A stretch of DNA of 64,000 nucleotides, taken from positions 19,376,589 through 19,440,588 of the forward strand of contig NC_051142.1 of the NCBI RefSeq assembly GCF_014839805.1. The letters run 5' to 3'. The position numbers and the translations under genes were made by a program. The stretch comes from Manduca sexta. Its lineage: Eukaryota > Arthropoda > Insecta > Lepidoptera > Sphingidae. This document shows, one piece after another, positions 24,801 through 36,707 of this stretch. Positions within the stretch are counted from its first letter, which is position 1; each line of letters begins with the position of its first letter. The notes beneath the pieces were generated by a model. It did not search any database. It saw nothing but the letters and a program-made list of their open reading frames with translations, and was not told the origin of the DNA.

Positions 24801-25440
24801 TCCCCAGCAACTGATATCATGTTCCCAATATACTAAATTCACTTATTTTAAATATACGTATGTACAAAAGTAAATTAATTTTCACAAAGCTCTTAATCTA
24901 ACTTAACTCTCATCAAAGACATTACCTATTTAGTTCAAAGTTCTTATAAGATCTTGATCTATAGAATATACCTATACTAACCTAATGGCAGAAAAAGCCA
25001 AAATTTGTTCAAGTAATTTGGATGTAAGAAATTTTACTAAGGAAGTTACACAATCCCAAATTCTCCATTATCTCGGAAAGCGGAAAAAGACTTTAAGGCG
25101 GACGGAGCCGTGAGATAAAGCTAGCTGGCATTAAAAGTAATTATGGTTTACGGAGTTATAATGTACGCTGTAATATGATCAATAAAATCTATGATGCCGT
25201 ACGCAATCTATTGAGCTGTGAAGTATCGAAGTTTCAAAGTGATACGGCAATTATTAACAAATTTAAAACTAAGTATATTCTTCTATGTGCTAGAAGTCCA
25301 TCTGTATAGATACCTATTTGTATACTTCTTCCGTATTGCAGCAGAAACGTAATGAAATGTTTCATAGAAACTCGAAATTCTGAATAATAATGCTTTAAAC
25401 ACTTTTATCGATAGTTGCAATTTATTACAATCATTCTTTT

Positions 25441-25580
25441 TGATCTTATGCTTCGTGGGGTTAAGGAATAAGGTAATAGGCTCGCCCGTTATCACAACAT
25501 AGGACGCAATACCCAGGCAAAAAGTGGATGGTCTAGATATAGAGAAACCCTTCCTACCCTTTCAGGGATAAAGGTGTAGT
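25441..25580 (+). mobile_element. tRNA-derived SINE fragment (3' half)
   Basis: Contains GTAATAGGCTCGCCCGTTATC, AAAAGTGGATGGTCTAG and CCTTTCAGGGATAAAGGTG, matching the 3' half of the SINE. The tRNA-like head is missing. Confidence 0.6.
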
Positions 25581-25799
25581 TTTTGCTTTCTCCTATAATT
25601 GGCGCCTCTATGTTTTGTTTTATATTCGCGGTACCATCAGGCAATGACCTCGTCTCGTCAAGTCTCGCAGACAGTTTTTTGTCATGGTCATGTCCACATG
25701 TTGATTTCTATAAGCTGTTTGTCATTATATGTCACGTCATACTCGACCAGTTTGTTGATAAAAGGAATCATAAATGCTCAGTGATATATTAGCATACTT

Positions 25800-27180
25800 T
25801 ATGAAATTATGATGACTTAATTCTCTCATTAAAGGCGATTTAAAAAGATAACTTATCACATTTTAACCATTACTCAATAATGACGTTTATGACTTGGTGA
25901 CAAATAAACTGCGAAAAGAGAAAACACGGTCACCATATTAATATACAATAATTATTTTTAGGCCAAAAATGGTTGATACTGACATCGGTACCATCATCTT
26001 TCAAGTATTTGCTATGGCGTCCCGTATTACGTGAAATTACGATAACATGAGGAAAATACTAATGTTTAGTGGCGTAGCAATCGGATCACGTCTGTTAAAT
26101 ATATGAATCATATTGCCCGCGTGATAATTTTTTCCGAGATAAAATGTAGCCTATAGCACAGGAGTAACGTAGCTCCCTATTAGCGAAATAATTTTCTAAA
26201 TCGATACAGTAGTTCCAGAGATTAGCCGGTACAAACAAAGTTACAAACTTTTCCTCTTTATAATATTATAGTATAGATATAGAGGTCACCGTTTACCATC
26301 ATTAAACACAATACTTAGGACTTTATTTGTGGAGGCACGCGTGGGTACACAGAGCCCTAAAACAAAATTTCGAAAATATCGAAAAACTGTGTACAAAAAA
26401 TTATAGACCAACAACTATCGAGAATTAGCGTGCCTTCAAAAAAGAAGTGACAAAAAGGGCCTAACAATACTCATAAAAAAAATAGGATATGATGTACAAT
26501 ATTCAACCACAAGGAATAAAACGCTTGGAACATTCCCTGGCGCCGTCGCCGCCGGATACCTCACAATATTGAATGTAAATCAGGCGGATTCACCGATAAA
26601 ACATAGAAACCTCACATGTTTCCGTTAAGATCCGTGAGTCAGAGCAAGTAATCGATTTGACGCCCGTCGGCTAGCGTGAATCATGTCCAAACCATCGGTG
26701 GTCATTCATATGACAAAAAAAAACGTGTTGTATTGTCCGAGCAAGGTCTCCTCGACTTATGTGATGGGTAGGCTTGCTTACACGGGCCTTATGAAGGTTG
26801 GCTAACTGCAAGAAAATATCGGGCCTTTTCAAGAATATTTTGAACCGTCTTCAAAGGGAAAAGCTTTATCTATTCGTTGGGAAAACAAAAAAAAAATTGT
26901 TCAGCGAGATCTTTTTACTCTATGGTATGATTTGAATGATTCTTTTGAGCTAGATTTCGTATAGCTTCGCGATGGTCCCATTTTAATTTTATTGGTATAG
27001 GACCTTGAACATCGCAGATGTAGAGGGGAACTCCTGAAAATCAAATAGGATTTTTATAATTTTTCATTGGGTTTGGTATGGCTTCAACGTGCCAGCATTA
27101 TAAAAATATTGAACTTTGACCTTGAACTTAGAAAATGCAGCAGGGAATTCCTCAAAATGCCCAAATAGAGACCAATTTAC
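25800..27180. other. Gene-free interval with a diverged Helitron tail
   Basis: 26110-26240 resembles the repeat at 62986 (CCCGCGTGATAATTTTTTCC, TGTAGCCTATAGCAC) in minus orientation. The rest is unassigned AT-rich DNA without useful open frames. Confidence 0.4.
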
Positions 27181-27189
27181 GCAGGGGGT

Positions 27190-27382
27190 TAAATCCCGCC
27201 TTAGTGGCCCACGTGAGCGTGTCGCGTTCCGAGATCAGCCCGTGTATATCCGGTTTCAACAGGCCGGCATAATTGTGTCGACTGCCGAGGGGTAATCATC
27301 TCATCAGTCGACATTCTATTGCATCCTACTCTATTTACCTTCAGTATCAGTGGGGTCACTTTGGCGTGCCCGCATAAAAAAC
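27190..27382 (-). repeat. Repeat family R1 copy
   Basis: Reverse-oriented copy, with CGTGTCGCGTTCCGAGATCAGCC, CAGGCCGGCATAATTGTGTCG and TCGACATTCTATTG, and extending into the CAGTGGGGTCACTTTGGCGTG 5' end. The 3' GGATATAAAATATATCC end is missing. Confidence 0.7.
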
Positions 27383-28024
27383 TAAACACTGAAAATATAT
27401 GTACCATCAAAATATTTTAAAATTGCTGGAGCTGTCAAATCTATAGGCAAACTGGCAAGGGGTAACTATTTAAGTCAAATCTATAGAGACACGAATGCGT
27501 TGCTATATTTGAAAAAAAATATCCTCAGCTTCTATTCACATACACAAGATCTTCTATTATTCAAATTGTGATTTCCAACGATATACAATAGGGTACAAAA
27601 TATACGCATCTATTCCAAAATATACATTTATATTAATTTCCTGCAGACATATTCACAATTCCTTTGAAACTGCAAAAATCTTTTTATTATTGTTTTTCCG
27701 ACACCGCATCACACGTCCGCGCAGTTGTGTCCACGTTTACAGTGAATGAAAGTAACTGTGCCGAATATGTCTCAAGGTAAACAGCACGGACTGGCTTCAA
27801 TGTACCGCAAATATGGTTTTATTATTCGGGCAGTTTCGGCATACTTGCAAGGGAATATGAGGCTAGTATAGGATTAAATATTAATGTTAGAACCGATTCT
27901 TCAATTGATACGTAACTTAGACAAAATATTGTAACGGGTACCTATTGAAATATGTTATGAAAATTACAAATCAGCCCCTACATGTTGAGATAAAAATTGA
28001 AAATACCGCCACGGGTCCTGACTC

Positions 28025-28230
28025 CTGACCCAAACACGCAGTCTGAAATCGGAAGAGTGGTAAGCCTGGTGAGTGTGACGTATCAGTGTTGCTTCAATAA
28101 ATGCATTATTCATTTTAGTGTCAAGCAACAGTGTGTAACCACCGTTATGTGACAATTGGGATCTCATGCTAGTGTAATTCAGTACGTTTTGAGGGTCACG
28201 TCTTATATCTTAAGATGACGGGCATATTGC
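28025..28230 (+). repeat. Diverged copy of the repeat at 61376
   Basis: Shares the order GGTAAGCCTGGTGAGTGTGA, CAAGCAACAGTGTGTAACCAC and TATCTTAAGATGACGGGC with the better copy at 61376-61690. It lacks the poly-A end. Confidence 0.45.
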
Positions 28231-28327
28231 AGACCTTCGTAATGCAAAGTTCTAGATTCTAACTATTGCAATTCTGACGTAACAATCAGGCGAACTAAAG
28301 TCATATCTTATGATTTAGCTGTATAAA

Positions 28328-28530
28328 TCTATACATATTATAAAACAAGCTCCCCCTTTCTGTCTGTCTCTATGTTGCTGTCTACTGAACGGATATTTAT
28401 CAAATGTGGTATGGAGATAGTTTAAAACCCTGGGAAGGTTATAGGCTATTTTCTATCATGGGAAAATATATATCGGGACTTCTATCCCTGAAAACTCCTA
28501 AACGCGGACTAAGCCGCGAGCATAAGCTAG
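28328..28530 (+). mobile_element. Non-autonomous Helitron (Lep1-like), 203 bases, complete
   Basis: Begins TCTATACATATTATAAAACA after an A and ends CGCGGACTAAGCCGCG-AGCATAAGCTAG before a T, so both Helitron ends, the 3' hairpin and the A|T insertion site are visible. No coding capacity. Confidence 0.75.
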
Positions 28531-29820
28531 TAAAATATATAAATGAAAATCAGTCAAGCCAAAGTCAGTCAGAGTAAAATATTTTTTTTTATGAATCATA
28601 CAGTGACGTAACGCGTTCAGATAAACCAAACTGAGCCTTTACGAGATGATAACAGGTTCTTAACTTCACATGTGATATGCGAACGAGTTTTTAACGTTTT
28701 GAACGTGTCGAGAAATAATTATTAGGGGGAAATTACTAAGACTTGATGGTAAGTGATTATCACGGATGTACTCAATGTCTATTGGCAATAGAATTCCAAA
28801 TGGCGTGCAGCCGTATCGGTTTAGAAAGAGTATTCGGAGAGTATAAGTATTTCTCTATAGCATTGCTGCATCGTAATTAGATTAACTGAGACCTTAATTA
28901 CGGCATTATACGAGTTAACATTGATATCTCGCTAAATGCAGTATAATAGTTCTGTAATGCTAACATTTTAAAAACAGTGACTATTACCTTCATTCAGATA
29001 TAAAAAACTTTACCTACAGGCTATTAGTAACGCAACGTTTCTCTGAATCAACTTAGAAAGTAACAAACCAAAACAAATAACCAGGTAATAAATGCCTGCA
29101 TAAAAAGTAAGAGTGGCGGTTAATATGTAAGGTCGCCACGGCCGTCGCGACGCTAGCGACTTGCGAGGCCGATTATAATAATAGAACAGGTATACTTGAA
29201 GACTTTGTTGGAGGCTTGTATATTTTATACCAGATGGGACAGATTGGACACTTCGCGAAATATAGAGGCTTATGTCAAGATTTTTTTGTTTCAACCGAAA
29301 TACATTTAGTAAAGTCGGCATAATTTTGACGACTGGCGAGGGACGAAATTATAGTTTCTCGTTATTAGTAAAATAATGTGTTTATCATCAAAAATACTAT
29401 GATACTTGAAGAACTACAAATTAAAAGGCATTAATAAAAAAAAAGTTTTTACTTTGTATTTTATTTTTATTATAACATGTTATTCTTCTTTTACCGCTAT
29501 AGTGATCGAAGTCATAGTACAGCGTTTATCTTTTCTATAACCGATAAAAGTGTCACAGATAAAATTATATGAATGATCTCTCTAAACATATCTATGGGAT
29601 AAACCGAATTCAAACAGTTTTAAAGTAACACGTCATTTTATAACTTAAAAAAATATTTTATAAGTTATATGATTGCAAATAAAAATGTACAAGAAAAAAT
29701 CCATAATCAATGCACCTCCCAGAACTTTGGATTAAAAAGTACTGACTGGCCATCTCCTGCGACTTATAAAATGTGATAATTGAAATAAAACTATGTTGTG
29801 GATATTATCGCGGTATTTTA

Positions 29821-30077
29821 TCTAACTAATATTATAAATGCGAAAGTTTGTGGGGATGGATGTATGTATGTTTGTTCCTCTTTCACGAAAAAACTACTGA
29901 AGGGATTTGGATAAAACTTTACAGTAATATTGGTTAAAAAACAGAATAACACATAGGCTATAATTTATAATAATTTTGTGTAATTTGGTCATAATATAAC
30001 GATAAATATCAAGTAAGTCGGAAAAAAAATATCCCGGAAAACTCCATCATGCGGGCGAAGCAGCGAGCAAAAGCTAG
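29821..30077 (+). mobile_element. Non-autonomous Helitron-type element
   Basis: Starts TCTAACTAATATTATAAATG after an A and ends in GCGAGCAAAAGCTAG. It is followed by A instead of T, and the hairpin is weakened. It abuts a short dispersed repeat at 30085-30200. Confidence 0.65.
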
Positions 30078-30306
30078 AATATTATATTTTTCTCCCGACG
30101 TTTCAACGACTGCGCAGCCATCATGGTCACCCTCCCACCAAAGTAGTTTCATTTCAATGTCTCCCATTCGCGCAAACATAAGACATCACTATGCAAATCT
30201 GATAATACTCATTACACTAGTCTCATTGGCTTTCCAAACGATACAGTGCCTGCTACGTTGCGGAAGACACACTTTATTACATCATTTAATCTTACTTCTC
30301 ATCTTA

Positions 30307-30595
30307 TCTTAGTAATAATGTAAATGCGCTAGTTTTTGAAAATGTTTAAATATTCGTATGTTTGTTATAAGTAAAATTAAAAACAACTGAACGAATTTGG
30401 ATGAAATTTGGCAAACGGGTAGACGTCCTGGATTAACACATGCGGTACTTTATATCAGGGTATTATGCCCCAATGGGAAATAATGGTTTTTAATCAGATT
30501 TTTTAAATCAATGGCGCCATCGGGGCAGCTGCAGTGTTTCAGGGACTTTTAAAGCGGGAAAGAATCCACGCGCGCATTCCGAGAGCAATACCTAG
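30307..30595 (+). mobile_element. Non-autonomous Helitron-type element
   Basis: Starts TCTTAGTAATAATGTAAATG and ends GAGAGCAATACCTAG before T. The interior includes CTGAACGAATTTGGATGAAA, shared with the element at 37576. Confidence 0.65.
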
Positions 30596-30599
30596 TATT

Positions 30600-33500
30600 T
30601 TATATAGTTGCATAACCAGCAAGGTTATGGTTGGAATCCCGATCAGGTAATGTAATGTTTTACCCAACACAGCCTTGGAATTGTGCCTACTCTTCGTCTG
30701 TTGGAAGTACGTCTAATCCTTGCTAACAACCTATGTTTATTTGCGTCTTAACTACCCCTTTAACCATCTACTTATTATAAAGTACCTAGTATTATTTATA
30801 TATTTTCCTGTCGGCCATGCTAAGACCCGGCGGTATTAATAGCTACGGGAAATAATGAAGGATTAAGGTTAATTTGTTTCGATAAACGTACATCTATCAC
30901 TTCCAGTGTACGCGGATGTGACCACGTAGGTTCTTAGTTCGATTCTGAAATCAGGCATAGCTAACATTGTTGTAATTTCCCTCAATTTGTGATCGAGGCT
31001 AAGCATAAACATTTTAAAAAGCGAATGGCAAACCTTTTTTTTTTATCGTAATACCAGGGTTTTTGCCAGACTGTCGCAAAGTTGGTATGGACTGACCTGT
31101 TTTCCTAACCGGGTTTGCCCGGGATTTGCTTCCCCGGACGAAGCGTCTGGGACCTGAATAATACGCATGCGTACAACTTACGCTATATCGATCTATCCGT
31201 CCAGACACGAAATAACAACCCAATTAAGTATGTTACAGAAATAAGAATATAAATTGATCGTGTGGTAAAAAATAATTACTTTTTTTTTCGTATTTAATAT
31301 AAACTTTCTTTTTTATTAATCGTTCAATCGCAAAGTAAATAACAAGTAGCATAAAACATCATGAAACCGCTTTGGTAGGTGCTATCACTGAGCATATTTG
31401 ATGGAAGAAACTCTCTTAGCAACAGAAAGTTAATGAAAATTATAATATTAATTAATTAATTTTAATGTATTAGTCTGATGTACCTAAACGAAAACCAGCT
31501 GATGAAATGTCAACCGAGTTACAATTTATTCATTGGATATAACATTTGCTAAGATAGGACCAGTCGATATATTATACTTATGCTAATTACTATTAATTGG
31601 TTTTATGAAACCGTATTTATGACTATATATAAATTTTTAATTCTTATTACCTACTGAAAAACTGATATAAGACTATTAAATAATACGTGTTCTTTATTTA
31701 AATTGTTGACAGTGAATTTAAAACTTCTTGTTCAAAAAATTTACTTAAATAATGATCCATAACTTTTACAACACGCTGTATAACAGAACAGCGTCGCAAG
31801 AGGTAAGTAGCCCATCTCGATGAGGTTTGATTCTAAATTTATTTGGAATAAAAAAAAATACTTAAACACACCAAAACAATCACTTTTCTATATTCCACGT
31901 TGATATCACAAGATCCGATACGAAAATTGTTATCAGATTTTATCTCACTTCAAAGTAAATGTTAATGCATCACATTGTAGCAATATTTCTCTGTTCGTGC
32001 GAATATCTCAATTTTCATGAATAATTATTTTACGTGAAAATGGCGGACGTGTACAACTGTATCATAATAATTTAATAAATTACGTTATTTCAAAATAATG
32101 GGCTATGGCAGTTACGAATATAGAGTCTAGCTACGATCCTAAGGAGTCCACTCTTGAGATGACATTATAAAAGTCCTTATCAATCATATCAAGTAGGTAC
32201 AAGGAATATGGTATAAATAAAATATTTTTTTTAAAACGAATTACTCGATTATACATAAGCGTACTCGCGCTTTTCATTTTAAAATCGGCTAAAAATAATG
32301 ATCCATTTATAATCAAATTAGATTCTTACAGTCATTGCAATAATAAACAAGAATGAAGGTAAATGAGCTAAAAAATCAACCTACCGTGTTTAACTTATGG
32401 TGTAAGTAGGTACTTAACTAAAAAAAATATTTTTTCAGAAAACTCCCCGCCTCTAATTTTATATTTGTAGATAGCAAATAGGAATATAAATGTGGGTACA
32501 TACATTAATTGTGTTTGAAAACAACTGTTTACATACGTAGTATTTCATACTTGCACACTAAACATTATAATTAAATAAAAAAAGAATTCCAATCACACGT
32601 GAAAAATAATGTTATGCGTACATACTTGTGGCAGTGCATACTTTCAAATGTGTAAAGCCCGAACACGATTCGCTATGCAGCAAAAATCAAAAAGTTTATA
32701 AAACAAAAGAGGTAAAGAGAACCTGTTTTGCAAAATCTCACGATTTCGCGCGGACCGGCATACACTCGGCTACATTTTTTTTCACATTTTTCCTATGCAC
32801 TTGGTACTACTCCATACGGACACGTGAACACAACATATATTTACAAATAAATATAGTAATATAACACTCACCCGTCTAATTCGTCCACAAAAATTATGTA
32901 CGTAATTTAATTCAATAAACCGGTGTTTCAAAATGCAATTCACCTGGCGCACTCGTGACCTAGCGGACATTAGCACCACTAACAGTGCTGCCAATGTGAC
33001 GAATTTGCCGTCTGACGAGTATGCTGACGTCTCAAATATCAATATCGGTTTTTATATTTTAAATGTTTATTTACAAGTTTGTGCTTATTGTTTACTTCAT
33101 ATTTTACTAAAACTAGATAAGAATAATATTTAACTATCTATAATATTAATTCACATGTTACATACATCATTTCAAGTCTATGGATCAAGTTTCACTTTCA
33201 GAACGGAACGGTTATTTTGTTCCAGCTCTCTAAAATTGATAATGTAGCATGACATAAAAGTAAATATTATACCAATGACTAAATAATTCTCTTTTATCAT
33301 TGTATTATACCCATTCGGCATGCAAGCCGAATGAGACCGCAAAACTCAATCTTACTGACGTTATGTTTAATTTATTTGTACTTGAAAATTATTCTTCTCA
33401 TTTAAGTGGATTCTGTGTTATATTATTAAGTATTATTTTTTTTTTATAAAAGTCAATCATTAGTTCAATAATAGCGAACTTACCGACTTTTAGCTATTTC

Positions 33501-34390
33501 TATCGATAGATGCCTTCTTCTACGAATATTAAGAATACAAGAAAATTTTCGTTTTTTAGGATTTTCAATACCTTTAAGTTGGCATCACTTTTCGTTTATC
33601 TTTTACAGGGAATACCTTGCTTATATGTGTTACTAGCCAAAAAATAAGTCACATATCTATTTCCATTGCCGCCAGCTATACAGATTTATATGTATTTACA
33701 CAGATTTTTACAGCACATGGATATTTTTTACAAATTTTGCAGCGAACAATAATAGTAATGGAATCTATTTAAAAAAGGTCGCTGGAAAAATTGAATACAG
33801 ATTTTTCATGTTAGAAATGCAAATAATACGTGCTAGCAAGCTGGCAGCACAATATTTGTCAATTATAGGTATCCTTGGGGCGGGAAAAAACTCAGAGCAA
33901 TAACTAAAACTATAAAAGCCACGCACAAATACCTATTCAATATTTATATTGATACTATAATAACTTATGGCTTGGATAAGATGACACCAAGAGATGCATA
34001 CTCCAATCCAATTTATTTTGTTTAGCTGTATCGTTTATACGAGATGCATACTCATTTATGCATTCAAAATATACAAATGATATACAATGCTGTCACAAGT
34101 TTTCACACAACTTTTTTATGCTGTAAGTGACAGCATCAATTTAAAAAATCGATAAATTGATATATAAAAAAAATACAGTTCGCAACGTAATAAAAAAACA
34201 TTTTTATTCACCTAATCTGAGGGAAAAAAGAATATTTCTAATAAAAATAAAAAATAAAACATTTTGTATTACTTCTAGTTATGTTTTATTCCTTAAAAAT
34301 AGTATTTTTTTATGATAATTGCACACTATTATTAGTATGAATAAATAATAACTGTGTAATGATAATCCCTAAAATTTAAAATAAAGAAAT
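30600..34390. other. Gene-free interval
   Basis: AT-rich. GC-richer patches at 31020-31200 and 32690-33040 carry short frames, including one plus and one antisense frame overlapping at 32933-33042, with no recognisable family. A small palindrome (CATTCGGC-ATGCAA-GCCGAATG) is at 33312-33333. Confidence 0.4.
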
Positions 34391-34792
34391 TTGATTGTAT
34401 GTCGCATTATAGAGTTAAGTTTTGGTTGACAAAAGGTAACATCTCAGCGTAATCATCTATCGTATCTCAGGTTACATCTTGTACCAACACAATAAACCAA
34501 AAAATTTAGAAAGTATATTGGCTACCACGATGGTTGAAAATGTGCTATTATTGACAATAGATTTGTTATTGTTGGAGTTTATTTGCAAAAATTTGTATAA
34601 TTGCGATTTTGTTCAATAATAAGTTAAGTTTTATGCCGAATACGTTGAGTTGAGCCTGCTTCTCCGTTTCGTGTATATTTCTTCTTGAAGGAATTTGTGT
34701 AGTGTGTGTTACAGATAGTGACTTTTATTATTCCGAGATATTGACTCTAATTCTGTTTACATTTGTGTAGTTTATTTATTTTGAGTGCGAGA

Positions 34793-34896
34793 ATGGGGAA
34801 AAGAATTAATATGTATAAAAAATGTGAGGTTTGTGGCATACAAAAGTACCCAAAGTCAAACATATTTATGGCTAAATTTCCACTTGATCCACACCG
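34793..34896 (+). CDS. Orphan THAP-type zinc-finger first exon (partial)
   Basis: An ATG at 34793 opens a 34-codon frame ending at a strong donor, CACCG|GTAAGAG. The peptide carries CEVC, then AKFPLDPHR, which matches the start of a THAP (C2CH) DNA-binding domain: two cysteines spaced C-x2-C and the conserved FP-x-DP segment where a THAP first exon usually ends. The second half (Trp, third Cys, His, Phe) should follow in another exon, but I did not find it between here and 36705. Joined directly to the acceptor at 36706 the frame meets a stop after a few codons, so it is not a simple N-terminus of the piggyBac-derived protein. It could be the 5' exon of a broken gene, or part of the 5' leader of the downstream gene. 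Confidence 0.45.
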
Positions 34897-34996
34897 GTAA
34901 GAGAAAATTTATATTATGATTTAAAGCATTACATAAAAGTGATGTATATTTTATTCAAATTTACAAACTCAGGCAGTCGTTGAAGATACTTTAGAT

Positions 34997-35284
34997 CAGG
35001 GGTGGCCAAGTTGGTAAGACCCAAGATCTACTTTTCATTGATGATACTCTATGCGATCTACCAAGCTACCTACATCTTGAAATCTAAAATGAAACAACAT
35101 AGTTCAGCACACAATTTATTATTATTTTGATTAAAAAATAATACAAATCGATGCGTGCAGCAGTTAGTGATTAGGTATGTTGCGCGGTTTGTTCTAAGTA
35201 TTTATATTTTTGCCTTGCCACGATCGACTGGACTTGTTGTGGCGATCGACCAGTCGATCGCGATCGACCGGTTGGCCACCCCTG
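34997..35284. mobile_element. hAT-like MITE with target-site duplication
   Basis: The ends are perfect 13-base inverted repeats CAGGGGTGGCCAA...TTGGCCACCCCTG. The flanks are CTTTAGAT (34989-34996) and CTCTAGAT (35285-35292), an 8-base duplication matching at 7 of 8, as expected for hAT transposition. It is 288 bases, non-coding, with GATCGACC-type subrepeats near the right end. It lies between the THAP exon and the piggyBac-derived gene. Confidence 0.85.
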
Positions 35285-36192
35285 CTCTAGATAATAGAGT
35301 TTCATTTCTATGCTTATTAACCTAATCAAAAAAGGCACGTGCGAAATCTATAAATTTGCCCTTACAATGATTGTATCATAGTAATTGTTGATTGGACGGA
35401 AAAATATCATATCTGTAAGGTATCAAATTTTTGAATTTCCATATAAAATTGGAAATAAATAACGGAAAATTGGAGTGTAATGAATTTTTGGGTAGGATAC
35501 CTAAACATAATACAATTTATACATAAGAAATTCACGTGATAATATTGTGTATTTTCTAATTAAATAAAGGGAACTGTTAAAAATTGTGGACGTTTTATTT
35601 TTAATATTCTAAATTTAATCATAATTTATACCAGTGTAAGATTTATGGTCATCAATTTTTATCCATACAAAATTATCGATAATATCGATTGAATAAGGAA
35701 CGTCCCTAGAGACGAGCAGATTTATAGTAAGTTGGCAGCCTTGCGTGTCATTTGTTCTGCGTAATGTTGGTACAAAATATAACTCTACTGGGCTCATGTA
35801 TGTGTGCGTGAGCTCAAATTCAATGTACTAAGTGCCGCCTCTTCTTACGTAGTATTATATTACTTACTCTATGCTCTATACCATAAGTCATAACGGCATA
35901 AGAGAGTGACTCTGAGAGTGACTACTTCAATAATTGTGAGCCAAATATATAAGTTTTGGGTGAAAGTCATATAAATATAACAAGTGAGTATAATACTTAT
36001 TATAATAATGTTATTTACGCATATTTTAGCCACAATTCATATAAATGTTTAATGATCAAGTTTATATTTAGGCAGACTATGCTTCTTCGTAATTTTAATG
36101 CATTCCATGGAATAATTTTGGCAAAACTATCGTTGAAATATCTACTTAAGTACATTGTAACTTTTATTTAACTTATTATCTGGTAATATTTA

Positions 36193-36222
36193 ATAAAGGC
36201 TACAAAATAATGTAGCCTTTAT
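36193..36222. repeat. Perfect small hairpin, 12-base arms
   Basis: ATAAAGGCTACA and TGTAGCCTTTAT flank a 6-base AAATAA loop in the leader region of the piggyBac-derived gene. It is not followed by a T-run on either strand. Function unknown. Confidence 0.6.
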
Positions 36223-36707
36223 CAATTAAAGTCCTCAAAAAATTGTGCGTAATATCGAGCGTTAAAATTCTAATTTCTGTTTGTTTATCCGTCCGCGAAA
36301 GCTCCGGACAGACAGCATGCGTGTTCATTAATACATTAACCACGATTATTTTCCGAAACATTTAAGTATATCAATTATTTGGTAATAGATACAAAGCACC
36401 AGTTATTGAATTTCAATAATTTTTTGGTACTTACTACTAAGTATACTCGCAAGCGGCGAAATAACGACATGCAATTTTGAACTGTGCTGATTTATGGTAA
36501 TGGTCCGTCTTAGTATACATCCTTTTTGTTGGTTATTCACGATTGCTATGTTCCTGTGTATTTATCGTAAAAAAATATATTATATTCACGTGGGCATTTC
36601 TGTACAGCGTAATGCGTGTAAAATAAACAATAGGCACATCTAGGTATAACAAAAACGCAAATATATACCATAAGATAATAATTTGGTTTATTTTTTTATA
36701 TATAGGA

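Noticed and set aside
24617..24820. Frames of 60-80 codons at 13508-13870, 24617, 27201, 41580 and 59196
   Set aside because: All coincide with copies of repeat R1, and their peptides resemble each other only because of the repeat.
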